Source of the DNA: an uncultured bacterium
GTDB taxonomy: Bacteria > Pseudomonadota > Alphaproteobacteria > Rhodospirillales > Rhodospirillaceae
NCBI GenBank assembly: GCA_903896775.1
Contig: CAITZE010000202.1
Coordinates: forward strand, 1 to 9,002
Direction: 5' to 3'
Length of the DNA stretch: 9,002 nucleotides
Below the pieces are notes generated by a model. That model saw only the letters and a list, made by a program, of their open reading frames with translations. It was not told where the DNA came from and made no database searches. The position numbers were made by a program, and so were the translations under genes. Shown piece by piece: positions 7,601 to 9,002 of this stretch; positions within the stretch are counted from its first letter, which is position 1; each line of letters begins with the position of its first letter.

Positions 7601-7956
7601 CTTTGGGTCTAACGGGACGGGGCACTTACAGCTTTACGTCGTCCATCATGAATTTCGACGGCACGATCATCCCCGCCTATACGATCAATTCCATATTGAA
7701 TTCGATCCCGCTCATTGGCCCTATCGTAACGGGCTGGGAGAAGGGCGGCGGCATATTCGCCGCCACATATAGTTATCGCGGCGATGTGGCTACGGCGCAG
7801 CCGGACGTTAATCCCTTGGCGGCCATCATGCCAGGCTTCCTGCGTCACATCTTTGATATTTTCAAACCGGCGAAAGCGACAGAGCCCGCGCAGCCGCTGG
7901 CACCTGAGCGGCCCGATGAGAAGGTCGCCGATAAGATTCCCGCGTCGGCGCCTTAA
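4681..7956 (+). CDS. AsmA/YhdP-type membrane-anchored protein (DUF3971 / AsmA-like C-terminal region)
   Basis: This 1091-residue protein has a basic N-terminus and one hydrophobic segment at about residues 8-29, so it is probably anchored in the inner membrane with the rest in the periplasm. The body is a long series of beta-rich repeats typical of AsmA, YhdP and TamB proteins. Known relatives in E. coli form lipid-binding grooves bridging the envelope and help move phospholipids to the outer membrane. A Pro/Ala/Ser-rich linker lies at about 141-165. The most diagnostic part is the C-terminus from about 946 to 1061: TLRVPFSYANTTLTVRDGEM, GTIIPAYTIN, IPLIGPIVTGWEKGGGIFAA and NPLAAIMPGFLRHIF. 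A charged Pro-rich tail of about 30 residues follows. It starts at TTG with GGAG nine bases upstream; no other start keeps the anchor whole. The stop overlaps tyrS in TTAA. The family is confident, the exact substrate unknown. Confidence 0.9.
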   Translation: MTHGAVRFLIRILEAAILVALLTAAVLAWRLSQGSVKVDVVAPYISSAFANVAPGFHFRVNAADFKWTGFTGAPELTVRDVRVTNDSGAVIAALPSMVVRLSLPALKRGIAAPEMVSLSNPIIRFVHRADGSMGLGVEGVSVPAPASPNAASVPAVPATDNASSNALAVSLIGALTRAPSDKNPAGYLNRVAIESTTVVLVDEVSGQRWLVPDATMNFARAGGDIEVDASFPVIEEGKRWNFTAKGRYAAASKNLKVDLNVDGFRPARVAGLAPQLAPFGMIDLRLNGTAAATFSLSNAGARLSDMQFDVKGQDGQIHMPAPVAKDYPVKAISFKGTAGADLDRITIEQFRVELNRGADVSPVITMTGEGKALNSAPVVDLSVAMPALSLPALKQFWPASIKPNTRSWIDENLKDGGLYDTRFKLRLAGPNINALDATEARLSAEMRGLTVRYMRGLPEVENTSGIMTIAGTEVGIDITGGHVPDTLSGKGLSVPSGKVRMYGLGSGKERANIQLNIVGGFGEVMRLIDHPPLGYASQIGLDAAHAVGDANVALTLDFPLIKDLKLDQLELGVKAKATGVGIPGIAFGLPLTDGDVGLTLDRAGMDITGNVVLGGIASTITWRENFNGGDFRAHYVLDPVISNAQRPLIGLSVMPFVPPYIDGDVPAHVVYTVKRDDTSLLEADVNLTASTMAVPELGWRKEPGQAATGKIEASFVKGRLSTVPAFHVTSGGDFDVSGIVTFAEDGRMKLLTINPSVIGETKLHGEVGVDAGGGYTIDVAGPAFNSTYFWKELNRDDKRGKTASDTSFETPMHLHASFDRMWLTKTADFTGVNLTFDRDYTGIQAIDFMSNVDDSTPFTFNLSSEKGPRTFTGSSANGGSVMRAVGLYGDIVGGNLKISGELAADGTVNGLAEIRDFKLVQAPVLARLLSAVASLTGIVDELRGKGISFKTLRVPFSYANTTLTVRDGEMYGSSLGLTGRGTYSFTSSIMNFDGTIIPAYTINSILNSIPLIGPIVTGWEKGGGIFAATYSYRGDVATAQPDVNPLAAIMPGFLRHIFDIFKPAKATEPAQPLAPERPDEKVADKIPASAP

Positions 7957-9002
7957 CCGATGGCCTTCACGATGGTGTGGCGCTTCTTGCCGGCGCTCAG
8001 TTTGATGATGCCATTGACCAAAGCATCAGCGGTCACGACCGCATTCTCGTCATCGCATTTTTGATCGTTGAGCTTGGCGCCACCGCCGCGAATCAGGCGG
8101 CGTGCTTCGCCGTTGCTGGCGGCGAGGCCAGCACGCTGAAACAGATCCCATGTTGCAATGCCGGTCTTTAAAATAGCGCCATCAATCTCGACTGTTGGCA
8201 GATCTTCGCCGATACCGCCTTGCTCGAACGTCTTGCGTGCGGTTTCGGCAGCATCTCTGGCGGCGTCCGTGCCGTGCAGCAGCGTCGTGGCTTCGAGCGC
8301 CAAAACCTTCTTGGCGTCGTTGATATCTGCGCCTTCCAATTTTTCAAGGCGCGCGATTTCATCCAGCGGCAAGTCCGTGAACAGCTTCAGGAAGCGGCCG
8401 ACGTCGCCGTCCTCGGTGTTGCGCCAGAATTGGTAGTAGTCGTAGGGGCTGAGGCGCTCGGCCTTCAGCCACACCGCGCCAGCGGCTGTTTTGCCCATCT
8501 TTGCGCCGGAGGCCGTTGTAATGAGCGGACAAGTGAACCCGAACAATTCCGCGTCAACGACGCGCCGGCCCAGATCGACACCTTGAATAATATTGCCCCA
8601 TTGGTCCGAACCACCCAATTGCAAGGTGCAGCCCAAGCGCTTGTACAGTTCCACGAAATCGTAGCCCTGCAGAATCATATAATTGAATTCGAGGAAGGTC
8701 AGCGGCTGCTCGCGTTCCAGACGCAGCTTGACGCTGTCCATTGTCAGCATGCGATTGATCGTGAAGTGCTTGCCGATGTCGCGCAGGAACGGAATGTACT
8801 GCAGCCCATCCAGCCAATCCGCATTATTGACCATCATGGCATCGGTCTTGCCCGTGCCAAATGTCAGGAGCCGGTCGAAGGCCTTCAAGATGGAAGCGAT
8901 GTTGGAAGCAATGGTCGCGTCATTTAACAATGTACGTGTCTCATCGCGGCCGGAGGGGTCGCCGATCTTGGTGGTGCCGCCGCCCATCAGCGCAATCGGC
9001 CG
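7953..9002 (-). CDS. tyrS: Tyrosyl-tRNA synthetase, C-terminal 349 residues (5' end outside the window)
   Basis: TyrRS charges tRNA-Tyr with tyrosine using ATP. The frame enters from the right edge with RPIAL followed by MGGGTTKIGDPSGRDETR, the conserved stretch after the HIGH-containing N-terminus, so the ATP-binding HIGH motif lies beyond 9002. Visible class I features, numbered within the fragment, include the tyrosine/AMP-site segments LQGYDFVELY (about 112-121) and LQLGGSDQWGNI (127-138). KMGKT at 168-172 is the signature lysine loop, a normal bacterial variant of KMSKS (KFGKT in E. coli). The C-terminal S4 RNA-binding domain runs from about 281 to 349 and ends LSAGKKRHTIVKAIG. No truncation or frameshift is visible. 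Its TAA overlaps the convergent AsmA-like gene in TTAA at 7953-7956. The Met at 8987 is internal, not the start. Confidence 0.97.
   Translation of the reverse strand, partial: RPIALMGGGTTKIGDPSGRDETRTLLNDATIASNIASILKAFDRLLTFGTGKTDAMMVNNADWLDGLQYIPFLRDIGKHFTINRMLTMDSVKLRLEREQPLTFLEFNYMILQGYDFVELYKRLGCTLQLGGSDQWGNIIQGVDLGRRVVDAELFGFTCPLITTASGAKMGKTAAGAVWLKAERLSPYDYYQFWRNTEDGDVGRFLKLFTDLPLDEIARLEKLEGADINDAKKVLALEATTLLHGTDAARDAAETARKTFEQGGIGEDLPTVEIDGAILKTGIATWDLFQRAGLAASNGEARRLIRGGGAKLNDQKCDDENAVVTADALVNGIIKLSAGKKRHTIVKAIG

Noticed and set aside
8220..8927. 235-codon (+) strand open frame opposite tyrS.
   Set aside because: TyrRS motifs are continuous on the (-) strand across the whole interval, so this is a shadow frame with no family features.
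8983..8987. The Met at 8987 as the true start of tyrS.
   Set aside because: The frame continues upstream to the window edge as RPIAL, which matches the conserved sequence before MGGGTTKIGDPSG in TyrRS. The HIGH-containing N-terminus must lie beyond 9002.
1..9002. Mobile element, defence island, CRISPR array or biosynthetic cluster in the window.
   Set aside because: All long (-) and (+) genes are accounted for by conserved housekeeping families. No terminal repeats, spacer-repeat pattern, transposase or integrase motifs are visible.

Overview
The window looks like a compact stretch of housekeeping chromosome from an alphaproteobacterium. Evidence for this is the moderately GC-rich coding sequence, the bacterial-type TyrRS, a long GlnE, an AsmA/YhdP-type protein whose C-terminus is of the kind seen in alphaproteobacteria, and the glnE - peroxiredoxin - DUF455 gene run. 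I see no insertion sequence, phage gene, tRNA, rRNA or CRISPR array. The genus cannot be named from the sequence alone.

Layout, left to right. (1) Positions 1-144 (+) hold the last 47 codons of a gene I cannot identify. (2) Positions 141-4506 (-) are a three-gene cluster read right to left. glnE (glutamine synthetase adenylyltransferase/adenylyl-removing enzyme) comes first. After 23 bases comes a Bcp-type peroxiredoxin with an unusual lysine/alanine-rich tail. A ferritin-like DUF455 protein follows, its GTG start overlapping the peroxiredoxin stop as GTGA. (3) Positions 4507-4680 are the only real intergenic space, a divergent region with two short perfect dyads. (4) Positions 4681-7956 (+) encode a 1091-residue membrane-anchored AsmA/DUF3971-type protein, probably a lipid-transfer or envelope-assembly factor. 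(5) Positions 7953-9002 (-) are the C-terminal 349 residues of tyrosyl-tRNA synthetase, which runs off the right edge.

The (-) cluster links nitrogen-status control of glutamine synthetase (GlnE) to peroxide detoxification (Bcp) and a probable di-iron protein (DUF455). Co-transcription is likely from the spacing, but a shared function is inference. The AsmA-like gene is divergent from the cluster and convergent with tyrS.

Nothing here makes a convincing case for a new multi-gene system. The most unusual items are the histone-H1-like tail on the peroxiredoxin, a perfectly phased A AAA AAA heptamer inside that tail, and two convergent gene pairs that each end in the same shared-stop TTAA overlap.
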